From an uncultured Ruminiclostridium sp. (lineage in GTDB: Bacteria; Bacillota; Clostridia; Oscillospirales; Ruminococcaceae): a stretch of 57,270 nt of DNA. This document shows positions 36,531-44,618 of the stretch, piece by piece (position 1 is the stretch's first letter; every line of letters begins with the position of its first letter). The stretch spans positions 1-57,270 of the forward strand of contig CANQXF010000015.1 of the NCBI GenBank assembly GCA_947627695.1. Reading direction: 5' to 3'. Under the pieces are notes generated by a model. It worked only from the letters and a program-made list of their open reading frames with translations, did not search any database and had not been told where the DNA came from. Made by a program: the position numbers and the translations under genes.

Positions 36531-37274
36531 ATGAACTCCTACACCTTCCGAGTGGAAGTAGCCGATGCAAAACAGCTTTCTCAGGCGCTTTCCCTTTCGG
36601 AGCTGCAATATATCTACGCTCCCGAACAGCTTCTTACCGCCGACCTGCCCTGCAAGGAGCGTATAATCGCCGTGCCTCCCGTATTTCTTGCGGACTGCGG
36701 AGAATATCTTTCAAAGCGCCTTGCACAGCTTTCACAAATGGGCTACGGCAAAGTCCTCGCTCACACAGTCGACCACATTCTCCCCGCCCGTGAAAGCGGA
36801 ATGACTCTTTACGGCGGCGCAAGGCTGAATATTACCAATTCCGCCTCCGCAGCGTTTTTCGCACAGCAGGGCTTCGAGGATATCGTCCTTTCGGTGGAAC
36901 TTACCCGCAATAAGCTCAATTCTGTGAAATCCCCCATTCCCAAAGGAATAGTCGCCTACGGCAGGCTTCCCCTTATGATCACCCGCCGCTGTCCCGTAAA
37001 TGACGGAAAGCCCTGCGGCGGCAGGGAACAGTGCGACAAAATGATAACCGACCGACAGGGCAGACAGCTTAAAACCCTTTGCCGCAACACAGTCGAACTG
37101 TTAAATCCCGACGTCCTTTATCTGGGAGATAAACTGAGGGATTTTTCAGCAGACTTTTTCCTGCTGAAATTCACCGACGAAAACGACCTTTCCCAAATAA
37201 TCCGCCGCTACCAAAACGGCGAAAAGCCCACCGGAAAATTCACCAGAGGATTATATTACAGAGGAGTTGAGTGA
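36531..37274 (+). CDS. U32 family peptidase-like protein (short form)
   Basis: 247 residues, shorter than typical U32 proteins (400 or more). It matches the second half of the family: a barrel segment with MTLYGGARLNITNS, the family-type AYGRLPLMITRRCPV, a cysteine set (CPVNDGKPCGGREQC, later LKTLC) and a closing NPDVLYLGDKL. U32 members act in collagen degradation or in tRNA and ubiquinone hydroxylation with Fe-S clusters; the cysteines here fit an Fe-S site, which is inference. GTGAGG lies 8 bases before the ATG. The stop is one base from the start of dut. Confidence 0.75.
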   Translation: MNSYTFRVEVADAKQLSQALSLSELQYIYAPEQLLTADLPCKERIIAVPPVFLADCGEYLSKRLAQLSQMGYGKVLAHTVDHILPARESGMTLYGGARLNITNSASAAFFAQQGFEDIVLSVELTRNKLNSVKSPIPKGIVAYGRLPLMITRRCPVNDGKPCGGREQCDKMITDRQGRQLKTLCRNTVELLNPDVLYLGDKLRDFSADFFLLKFTDENDLSQIIRRYQNGEKPTGKFTRGLYYRGVE

Positions 37275-37275
37275 A

Positions 37276-37713
37276 ATGAAAATAAACGTAAAAAAGCTGA
37301 AAGAAACCGCCAAGCTTCCCTACAAAGCCACCACTGGCAGCGCAGGTGCAGACCTTTACGCCTGCATTGACGCTCCCGTCACCGTTGAAGCGGGAAAGCG
37401 CGTCACTATCCCCACGGGGATAGCGCTGGAGATACCGCAGGGCTATGGCGGCTTTGTCTTTCCCAGAAGCTCCTGCGCCGTGAAATACGGTCTTTCTCTT
37501 CCCAACTGCGTTGGCGTTATCGACAGCGATTACCGCGGCGAGCTTTGCGTTCCCGTGATAAACCACGGGGAAGAGCCTTACACCATCGCTCCTTACGACC
37601 GCATAGCCCAGCTTGTGATACTCCCCGTTGAGGACGCGGAATATTGCCTTACACAGGGACTTTCCGATACCGAAAGAGGCGAGGGCGGCTTTGGCTCAAC
37701 AGGAAAAAGTTAA
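37276..37713 (+). CDS. dut: Deoxyuridine triphosphatase
   Basis: 145 residues, a normal trimeric dUTPase. All five motifs are visible: SAGADLYA, PRSSCAVKYGL, GVIDSDYRGE, YDRIAQLVI and RGEGGFGSTG. It converts dUTP to dUMP and diphosphate, preventing uracil incorporation into DNA and supplying the thymidylate pathway. The ATG at 37276 has GAGGAG 9 bases upstream; an in-frame TTG nine bases earlier abuts that site. It follows the U32 gene with one base between, so they share a transcript. Confidence 0.95.
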   Translation: MKINVKKLKETAKLPYKATTGSAGADLYACIDAPVTVEAGKRVTIPTGIALEIPQGYGGFVFPRSSCAVKYGLSLPNCVGVIDSDYRGELCVPVINHGEEPYTIAPYDRIAQLVILPVEDAEYCLTQGLSDTERGEGGFGSTGKS

Positions 37714-37776
37714 AGCCTATTGGTAAATTGTTCCAAAAAAATTCGGAAAAATCACGATTTTTTTCACAATGGGCAG

Positions 37777-37805
37777 TTGTATACCTTGGAAATTCGTGTT
37801 ATAAT
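37777..37805 (+). promoter_or_regulatory. Promoter of the mreBCD-PBP2 cluster
   Basis: TTGTAT (37777-37782), 17 bp, TATAAT (37800-37805), 75 bases before mreB. Confidence 0.75.
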
Positions 37806-37879
37806 AATTCCATACACTTATTTTTATAAGTAAAACTGTCTGTTTTCACACAGTAAGATAAAAAATTCAGGAGGAAAAA

Positions 37880-38902
37880 ATGTTTACAAAAGACATCGGA
37901 ATAGATCTTGGAACCGCCAACACGCTGGTTTATATGAGAGGAAAAGGAATAATAATCAGAGAACCCAGCGTTGTTGCCGTTGACGTAAAATACGACAGAG
38001 TCCGCTACGTGGGACAGGAAGCCAAGGACGTAATAGGCAGGACCCCGGGCTCCATAAAGGCAGTAAGACCCCTTAAAGACGGCGTTATCGCAGACTTTGA
38101 CATCACCACCAGTATGCTCCAGGAATTTATCAGAAAGGCGCTGAAGGGCAGAGCCTTCACCAGAGCGAGAGTTATAATCTGCATTCCCTCAGGCGTAACC
38201 GCAGTTGAGCGCCGCGCAGTAAAGGAAGCCACCCAGAACGCAGGCGCAAAGCGCGTTTCCATAATCGAGGAGCCTATGGCTGCCGCAATAGGAGCTGGAC
38301 TTCCCGTAGCCGAGCCCACAGGCAGTATGATAGTTGACATCGGCGGCGGTACTAGCGAAGTTGCAGTTATCTCCCTCGGCGGTATCGTAACCTCAAAGTC
38401 CGTCAGAGTGGCAGGCGACGAGTTCGACTCCTCCATAATCAACTATATCAAGAAAAAGTACAACCTGCTGATAGGCGAAAGAACAGCAGAAAACATAAAA
38501 ATGACCATCGGCTCCGCATTCCCCTATGCGGATAACGAGCCTGTCATGGACATCAAGGGCAGAAACCTGATGAACGGTCTGCCTGAAAATATCACCATAA
38601 CCAGCGAGGAGATAAGAGAAGCTCTTGCTGAGCCGCTGAGCAACGTTACCGAGGCTATTAAGACCACTCTTGAGAAAACTCCCCCCGAGCTTGCCGCCGA
38701 CATAATCGACCAGGGCATAATGCTTGCAGGCGGCGGCGCCCTGCTGAAAGGACTTGACCTGCTCGTTCACCACGAAACGGGAATGCCTGTCAAGATAGCC
38801 GAGCGTCCTCTTGACTGCGTAGCGGACGGAGCCGGCGCAGTGCTTGAGAACATAGACAAGCTGGTAGACGTCCTTGACGACGATGACAAGACATATTATT
38901 GA
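37880..38902 (+). CDS. mreB: Rod-shape-determining protein MreB
   Basis: 340 residues, full length. The actin-fold ATP motifs are present: [13 protein letters not shown] (phosphate 1), [13 protein letters not shown] (phosphate 2) and [13 protein letters not shown] (adenosine). MreB polymerises under the membrane and guides the elongation machinery. AGGAGG lies 7 bases before the ATG. It is the first gene of an mreB-mreC-mreD-PBP2 cluster, in the usual order, though a hairpin separates it from mreC. Confidence 0.96.
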   Translation: MFTKDIGIDLGTANTLVYMRGKGIIIREPSVVAVDVKYDRVRYVGQEAKDVIGRTPGSIKAVRPLKDGVIADFDITTSMLQEFIRKALKGRAFTRARVIICIPSGVTAVERRAVKEATQNAGAKRVSIIEEPMAAAIGAGLPVAEPTGSMIVDIGGGTSEVAVISLGGIVTSKSVRVAGDEFDSSIINYIKKKYNLLIGERTAENIKMTIGSAFPYADNEPVMDIKGRNLMNGLPENITITSEEIREALAEPLSNVTEAIKTTLEKTPPELAADIIDQGIMLAGGGALLKGLDLLVHHETGMPVKIAERPLDCVADGAGAVLENIDKLVDVLDDDDKTYY

Positions 38903-38920
38903 TAAAACGTTAAAGCAAAC

Positions 38921-38946
38921 AAAGGCGGGAAATTTCCGCCTTTTTG
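38921..38946 (+). terminator. Terminator-like hairpin between mreB and mreC
   Basis: AAAGGCGG/CCGCCTTT (38921-38928 with 38936-38943), 7-base loop, T run at the base. In this position it would reduce, not abolish, transcription into mreC, giving more mreB message than mreCD. Confidence 0.7.
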
Positions 38947-38965
38947 TATCTGACCGAGGTAAATT

Positions 38966-39817
38966 ATGAGAGAGTTTTTCCACACGGTGAAGTTCAAGGT
39001 GCTTGTGTGCATTTTCTCCCTGCTTCTGGGATTTATGATATACGTCGCCATTTCCGCGGGAGTGGCGACCCTGCCAAAAAAGATACTTGAAACAATATCA
39101 GCTCCTTTCGTATCCCTTTCCACCACCGTTTCAGACTGGGTGGAGGACACGGCGGACAAATTCATAAACGCCGACAAATACAAGCGTGAAAACGAGATAC
39201 TTCGTGAACAGCTTGCGGAAATGTACAGTCAGGTTTTGGAAAAGGAAGACCTTCAGGCGGAAAACGACCAGCTTAAAGAAATGCTTGGCATATCCGAGGA
39301 GCATACCGACTTTCAGTGGAGCCCCTGCTGTTCCGTAATCGCCCGCACCGCAGGCGACCTGACAGGCAGCTTTACCATAAACAGAGGGAGCAGCGACGGC
39401 ATTTCCCTTTACGACCCCGTTTTCAATAAAATAGGGCTGGTTGGTATAGTTACCGAGCTTTCTGAGCATTACTGCATAATCTCCACCGTCCTTTCCCCCG
39501 AGGTGAACGTAGGCGTAACAAGCGCCGACAGCGGCGTTATTGGTATCATAGAAAACGACCTCACCTATTCCGCGCAAGGCTTTTGCGTGATGAACTACAC
39601 GGGCAAAGACAGCGGCATAAAGCCGGGCGAAGTGATTGTCACGTCGGGAAGCGCATTTTTCCCTCAGGGACTTACCGTAGGAACGGTAAAGGAAATTGTC
39701 ACCGACGACAACGGACTTTCCGTCCACGTTCTGATAGAGCCTTTCGTTGACGTATACACGGTCTCCGACGTATTCGTGCTGACAGGCTTTGAGGGCAAGG
39801 GCGAGGAAAAGGAATAA
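38966..39817 (+). CDS. mreC: Rod-shape-determining protein MreC
   Basis: 283 residues. One N-terminal transmembrane helix (about 10-30), a coiled coil (about 62-105, KRENEILREQLAEMYSQVLE) and two beta domains typical of MreC (SFTINRGSSDGI, LVGIVTEL, GIKPGEVIVTSG, FPQGLTVGTV). It connects MreB to the periplasm-side peptidoglycan synthases. GAGG precedes the ATG by about 8 bases. mreD follows after 3 bases. Confidence 0.93.
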   Translation: MREFFHTVKFKVLVCIFSLLLGFMIYVAISAGVATLPKKILETISAPFVSLSTTVSDWVEDTADKFINADKYKRENEILREQLAEMYSQVLEKEDLQAENDQLKEMLGISEEHTDFQWSPCCSVIARTAGDLTGSFTINRGSSDGISLYDPVFNKIGLVGIVTELSEHYCIISTVLSPEVNVGVTSADSGVIGIIENDLTYSAQGFCVMNYTGKDSGIKPGEVIVTSGSAFFPQGLTVGTVKEIVTDDNGLSVHVLIEPFVDVYTVSDVFVLTGFEGKGEEKE

Positions 39818-39820
39818 GCC

Positions 39821-40447
39821 GTGAGATACAAGATAATTTCTTCGGGAGCGTACACGGGAAAAATGAAACTGCGGGTATTTTTCCGCTGGTTTTTCTACTC
39901 CCTGACCCTGCTCCTGCTTTACTCACTGATGTGCTGCGGCGCCTTCGGCAGCTGGCAGCCATATTTCATAGTCGCGCTTGCTGTTGGCGTATCAATGTAC
40001 GAGCAGGAATTTTCCTCTTCTGTTTTCGGAATTTTCTGCGGCTTAGTGCTGGATATGGCGACGGGAACGCTTTTCGGCTTTCACGCCGTTATGCTTATGC
40101 CTTTTTGTTTTCTCACAGCGCTTTTGTCCCGCAATCTTATAAAAGTAAACTTCGTAAATCATATCATAGCCACGGCGGTAACGCTCCTTGCCGCATTTTC
40201 CGTACACTATCTTTTCACCTATATAGTATGGGATACCAGCGGCGGCGAAACGGTGATACTTTCCGTGCTTCTCCCGTCATTTATCGCTACTGTTGTGACT
40301 GCCCCCGCTATGTATTTCCTCACAAAGCTGATATCGGAAAAGCTGTCTTTGGCGGGCAAGGATATCCTTGACCTGTCAGACGAGGCGGCCGAGAGCGCCG
40401 AGGAGATCAAAAAGACCTCAGAACCCGTGAAAGAGGACAGCAAATGA
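39821..40447 (+). CDS. mreD: Rod-shape-determining protein MreD
   Basis: 208 residues with five or six transmembrane segments between about residues 20 and 170, and an acidic cytoplasmic tail. The segment FGIFCGLVLDMATGTLFGFHA is the conserved MreD core. The GTG start at 39821 has AAGGAA 6 bases upstream; an ATG at 39862 lacks a site. The gene overlaps PBP2 by four bases (ATGA). Confidence 0.88.
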   Translation: MRYKIISSGAYTGKMKLRVFFRWFFYSLTLLLLYSLMCCGAFGSWQPYFIVALAVGVSMYEQEFSSSVFGIFCGLVLDMATGTLFGFHAVMLMPFCFLTALLSRNLIKVNFVNHIIATAVTLLAAFSVHYLFTYIVWDTSGGETVILSVLLPSFIATVVTAPAMYFLTKLISEKLSLAGKDILDLSDEAAESAEEIKKTSEPVKEDSK

Positions 40448-42543
40448 AAATAGATACGTTGGTAAGAAATATCGTTATCGTTGCATTGACCTTCATTATG
40501 GCTTTTCTGGCTATAGTGCAGCTTATGCGCATACAGCTTGTTGACGGGGATTACTACGCCTCCAAACGCGAAAGCTATCACGAGGCGGAGCAGTCTGTTC
40601 CCGCCCCGAGAGGACAGATAGCCGACGTAAACGGCACTCCTCTTGTCACCAACACCATAGTTTATCAGGTGATAGTGCAGGCGGCATTTTTCCCTCAGGG
40701 CCGTGAAAACGAGATAATTGCCCGCACCATAAAGATACTCCAGAAAAACGGCGAGGAATGGAACGACGATATGCCCCTGCAAAAGGAAGCTCCATTCGGT
40801 TTCACCACGGACGACGACGAAACCCTTGACGCTTTCAAGGAGGACTTGAAGCTGAACTACGACGCCACAGCGGAAAACTGTATGACCGCCCTGACGGAGA
40901 TATACGAGATAGACACCTCTCTTTACGACCCCGTTATGACAAGGCTCATCGCAGGCGTGCGCTACCGTATGACAAAGCGTGATTTTTCAATGCTCAACCG
41001 CTATAACTTTGCGGACAGAGTATCGATTGACACCGTCCGCGACTTAAAGGAGCAGGGCTTCCTGATACCGGGGATAGACATACTTGAAACTTCCGACCGT
41101 TCCTACCAGCGCAGCAGCACGGCACCTCACGTTATCGGCACCATCGGACCTATATCCATGGAGCAGTATCAGGCTACCAAGGACGAAAACGGCGACACGA
41201 TATACACCATAAACGACCTTTACGGTCAAGACGGAATAGAACGGGGAATGGAATCCACCCTCAAGGGCGTGGACGGCACCCGCACCATCGTCCGCAGCAG
41301 CAGGGGAGAGATAGTTTCCGACGACATAACCGTCCCCGCCTCTCCGGGGAACAGTCTGAAGCTCACCATCGACGCCGATTTTCAGGACGATCTTCAGGAC
41401 ATACTTTTAAATCAGATAAACTGGCTGCACTACTACAACGACCCTGTAAGGGGCGCAAACTGCAAAGCGGGAGCAGTAGTTGTGCTGAACGCCAAAACAG
41501 GCGCAGTCCTTGGAATGGCGAGCTACCCCACCTACGACCTTAACGAATACGTGGAAAATCCCGCCGCAGTAATGAGTGGCGCAAACGGCTCTTCGATATA
41601 CAATCGCGCCACAATGGGACTTTACCGTCCCGGCTCCGCCTTCAAGACCATAAACGCCGTAGCGGGACTTTGCGAGGGGGAGATAACCGCCACCTCCACC
41701 ATAACCTGCAACCACAGATACACCTATTTTGCAGACTATCAGCCGAGCTGCACAGGCACTCACGGCTCGATAACCGTCCCTTGGGGACTGAAATATTCCT
41801 GCAATGTCTTTTTCTTTGAGCTGGGCAGACGCCTGGGCATCGACCGTCTCGCCTCATACGCAAGCCTTTTCGGCTACGGCGAGGACCTTAAGCTGGAAAT
41901 ACCCTGCGTTGTCAGCGAAATGACCACCCCCGCCCTCTACGAAAAAAATCACGCAGGCACCAGCGACCCCTACTGGACCCCCGGCAACGTGCTGCAAGCG
42001 GCAATAGGACAGTGTGAAACGAGAGTAACTCCGTTAAATCTCGCCGTTCAGGCGCTGACCCTTGCAAACAACGGCACCAGACTCAGACCCTATCTTGTTG
42101 ATTCCGTGTGGAATTACGATTACAGCCAGCTTATCTCTAAGACAGAGCCCCAAGTAGTATCAAAGGTGGACGACAAAGGCACGAACGCCTTTTCCACTGT
42201 CCGTGACGGAATGATAATGGTGAGCCAGAACTGCACCTGGCCTATTTACGGCGGAACTAACCTTGTTTTCGATTATCTTCCCGACGACGTGGCAATAAAG
42301 ACAGGTACTCCCGAAATAGGCGGCGGAAAATACAATTCCACGGTAATGGGCTTTTACCCCGCCCATGACCCGCAGATAGCTTTCGGAATAGTCCTTGAGG
42401 ACGCCGACTTTTCCCGTTATATGATAAGGAATATCATCGACGCATATTTTTACGACTGCTACGAGCCCGACCTTGACGCTGACGGCAACACGGTTTCACC
42501 CTGGAAACGCTGGACAGATACAAACAAAACGCCGATACGCTGA
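40444..42543 (+). CDS. mrdA: Penicillin-binding protein 2 (elongasome transpeptidase)
   Basis: 699 residues, class B PBP. A transmembrane anchor (about 8-28), a dimerisation domain starting with APRGQIADVNG, and a transpeptidase domain follow. Active-site motifs are SAFK (Ser398, Lys401), SCN (Ser452, Asn454) and KTG (619-621). It crosslinks peptidoglycan during sidewall growth with RodA and MreC. No rodA is next to it. ATGA coupling with mreD supports the shared operon. Confidence 0.93.
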   Translation: MKIDTLVRNIVIVALTFIMAFLAIVQLMRIQLVDGDYYASKRESYHEAEQSVPAPRGQIADVNGTPLVTNTIVYQVIVQAAFFPQGRENEIIARTIKILQKNGEEWNDDMPLQKEAPFGFTTDDDETLDAFKEDLKLNYDATAENCMTALTEIYEIDTSLYDPVMTRLIAGVRYRMTKRDFSMLNRYNFADRVSIDTVRDLKEQGFLIPGIDILETSDRSYQRSSTAPHVIGTIGPISMEQYQATKDENGDTIYTINDLYGQDGIERGMESTLKGVDGTRTIVRSSRGEIVSDDITVPASPGNSLKLTIDADFQDDLQDILLNQINWLHYYNDPVRGANCKAGAVVVLNAKTGAVLGMASYPTYDLNEYVENPAAVMSGANGSSIYNRATMGLYRPGSAFKTINAVAGLCEGEITATSTITCNHRYTYFADYQPSCTGTHGSITVPWGLKYSCNVFFFELGRRLGIDRLASYASLFGYGEDLKLEIPCVVSEMTTPALYEKNHAGTSDPYWTPGNVLQAAIGQCETRVTPLNLAVQALTLANNGTRLRPYLVDSVWNYDYSQLISKTEPQVVSKVDDKGTNAFSTVRDGMIMVSQNCTWPIYGGTNLVFDYLPDDVAIKTGTPEIGGGKYNSTVMGFYPAHDPQIAFGIVLEDADFSRYMIRNIIDAYFYDCYEPDLDADGNTVSPWKRWTDTNKTPIR

Positions 42544-42653
42544 TAGTGTCACCGATTTTTTGTATAATCTGTACAAAAATTACCCACATAAAAACATCAA
42601 ATCTACAAATTTTATATTAAGCCCCAAAAACTCTTTTAAATTTTCTTGTTTTG

Positions 42654-42662
42654 TGCTATAAT
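42654..42662 (+). promoter_or_regulatory. Extended -10 promoter of mgsA
   Basis: TG-C-TATAAT (42654-42662) without a good -35 box. The start would be near 42669, giving a leader of about 135 bases that contains a TGCCG/CGGCA hairpin (42682-42686 with 42698-42702). Confidence 0.6.
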
Positions 42663-42803
42663 CAGTATGATGGCTGATTTTTGCCGTAAGTAACCTGCGG
42701 CAGTAAAAATGCCCGTTGTCGTTTTATGGAACGCATCTCAAAAGCACCGTTCCCACGCTGAAAACAACATTCATCACAGTAAAACCAAAACGGAGGGCTT
42801 ATC

Positions 42804-43202
42804 ATGAACATTGCACTGATTGCACACGACTCCAAGAAAGAGCTGATGGTACAGTTTTGCATTGCTTATTGCGGTATACTCAGCAGGCATGAGCTCTGCG
42901 CTACCGGCACCACAGGAAAGCTGGTAGCAGAGGCCACAGGTCTTCATATTCAGCGTTTTCTCAGCGGTTCGCAGGGCGGCGATCAGCAGATCGCAGCGAA
43001 AATGTCCTGCAACGAGGTAGATATTCTCATCTTTTTCAGAGACCCTATAAAGATAAATCATCAGGAACCCAACGAATCACATCTCCTCAGACTGTGCGAT
43101 GTACACAACATACCCGTTGCCACCAACATCGCCACAGCGGAGGCGCTTATCCATGCGCTTGAAAGAGGAGATCTGGATTGGCGCGAGATCGTGAGGGATT
43201 AA
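42804..43202 (+). CDS. mgsA: Methylglyoxal synthase
   Basis: 132 residues, a common length in Firmicutes. Family motifs are HDSKKELM, the phosphate-binding [20 protein letters not shown] and [10 protein letters not shown], with the catalytic Asp in GGDQQIA. It converts dihydroxyacetone phosphate to methylglyoxal, releasing phosphate when sugar phosphates build up. CGGAGG lies 8 bases before the ATG. It is near sugar-degrading genes in the window but not in one operon with them. Confidence 0.94.
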   Translation: MNIALIAHDSKKELMVQFCIAYCGILSRHELCATGTTGKLVAEATGLHIQRFLSGSQGGDQQIAAKMSCNEVDILIFFRDPIKINHQEPNESHLLRLCDVHNIPVATNIATAEALIHALERGDLDWREIVRD

Positions 43203-43216
43203 AAACGGAAAATACC

Positions 43217-43251
43217 GCCCCGTTGCCTGAAGGCTGCGGGGCGTTGCTTTT
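43217..43251 (+). terminator. Terminator between mgsA and hisS
   Basis: GCCCCG/CGGGGC stem (43217-43222 with 43237-43242), an inner GCC/GGC hairpin and a T-rich tail. No T-box motif is visible between it and hisS, and hisS therefore has no obvious promoter of its own. Confidence 0.65.
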
Positions 43252-43290
43252 AAAAGAAACAAGAACAAGGAAAGGAAAACACAAAGCACT

Positions 43291-44571
43291 ATGGACATCA
43301 TCACAAAAGCACCGAGAGGCACAGCAGACAAACTCCCCTCAGAGATATACAAATGGCACACTGTACAGTCCGCCGCCGCAAGTATAGCGGAGACCTACGG
43401 CTGCCGTGAGATAAAGACCCCCACCTTTGAGCATACCGAGCTTTTCCAGCGCGGAGTTGGCGACACCACAGACGTTGTCCAGAAGGAAATGTACACCTTC
43501 AATGACAAAAAGGGAAGGAGCATAACCCTCCGCCCCGAGGGAACGGCTGGCGTTGTGAGGGCGGCTCTTGAAAACGGACTGCTCAACGAGGCTCTCCCCT
43601 TAAAGCTGTATTATTTCACCAACTGCTTCCGCTACGAAGCCCCTCAAAGCGGCAGGCTCCGCGAATTTAACCAGTTCGGAGTCGAGGTGTTCGGCGCGGA
43701 TTCCCCTATCGCCGACGCCGAGCTTATCTGCATGGTGAACGACATTTTTGAATTTTTGCAGCTTAAAGGCATAAAGCTGGAAATAAACAGCATAGGCTGC
43801 CCCAAATGCAGAGCAAAATATTACGACGCATTAAAGGAATACTACCGCCAATATGAGGAGCAGCTCTGCGATACCTGCAAGGAGCGCCTTGAGCGCAACC
43901 CAATGCGCTTGCTGGACTGCAAGAGCGAGATATGCAGCTCCTTTGCAAAGAACGCCCCCTCTATCCTCGACTATCTCTGCGAGGACTGCGCCGACCATTT
44001 CGCCACAGTAAAGTCAACCCTTGACTCTATGAACATTTCCTACACCGTAAATCCCCGCATAGTGAGAGGACTTGACTACTACACCAACACTGTTTTCGAG
44101 TTCGTTGCGGACAACTGCGGCACGCAGGGCACTGTCTGCGGCGGCGGCAGATACAACGGCTTAGTTGAAGAAATAGGCGGAAAAAGCGTTTCAGGCCTCG
44201 GCTTCGCTATGGGTATCGAGCGCCTGCTTATGGTAATGGACGCCGAAAACTGCCCCTACGACCCGCCAAAGGAATGTGACCTGTATATCGCAGGAACCGA
44301 CCCCAATTCCTCCGCTTACGCCGCAGGTCTGGTAAGACAGCTCCGCAAATTCGGCTTCCGCGCGGAAAGCGACGTCGTTGGCAGAAGTCTGAAAGCCCAG
44401 ATGAAATACGCCGACAAGATAAACGCCCGTTTCAGTATGGTCATAGGAGAAAACGAGATAAATTCCAAAACCGCACAGCTTAAAAATATGAAAACAGGCG
44501 AAAAGCTGAACGTATCCATCGGCGACAACTTTGCGGAAAAGATAAATTCCATACTTATGGACATTGAATAA
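43291..44571 (+). CDS. hisS: Histidyl-tRNA synthetase
   Basis: 426 residues, full-length class II synthetase. Motif 2 (TNCFRYEAPQSGRLREFNQFG), the histidine-A loop (GLDYYTNTVFE) and motif 3 (GLGFAMGIERLLM) are present, followed by the anticodon-binding domain. It charges tRNA-His. AAGGAAA lies 9-14 bases before the ATG. Stand-alone gene with a terminator behind it; aspS is not adjacent, unlike many Firmicutes. Confidence 0.95.
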   Translation: MDIITKAPRGTADKLPSEIYKWHTVQSAAASIAETYGCREIKTPTFEHTELFQRGVGDTTDVVQKEMYTFNDKKGRSITLRPEGTAGVVRAALENGLLNEALPLKLYYFTNCFRYEAPQSGRLREFNQFGVEVFGADSPIADAELICMVNDIFEFLQLKGIKLEINSIGCPKCRAKYYDALKEYYRQYEEQLCDTCKERLERNPMRLLDCKSEICSSFAKNAPSILDYLCEDCADHFATVKSTLDSMNISYTVNPRIVRGLDYYTNTVFEFVADNCGTQGTVCGGGRYNGLVEEIGGKSVSGLGFAMGIERLLMVMDAENCPYDPPKECDLYIAGTDPNSSAYAAGLVRQLRKFGFRAESDVVGRSLKAQMKYADKINARFSMVIGENEINSKTAQLKNMKTGEKLNVSIGDNFAEKINSILMDIE

Positions 44572-44576
44572 AAAAC

Positions 44577-44612
44577 AAACCCCGAAAGTCAATGCTTTCG
44601 GGGTTTATTTTA
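44577..44612. terminator. Bidirectional terminator after hisS
   Basis: 12-bp stem AAACCCCGAAAG/CTTTCGGGGTTT (44577-44588 with 44595-44606), 6-base loop, T-rich tail; also ends the converging GH94 gene. Confidence 0.88.
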
Positions 44613-44618
44613 TTGTAA

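Noticed and set aside
43203-43290. T-box riboswitch before hisS
   Set aside because: The gap is under 90 bases, contains only a simple terminator, and has no T-box core sequence.
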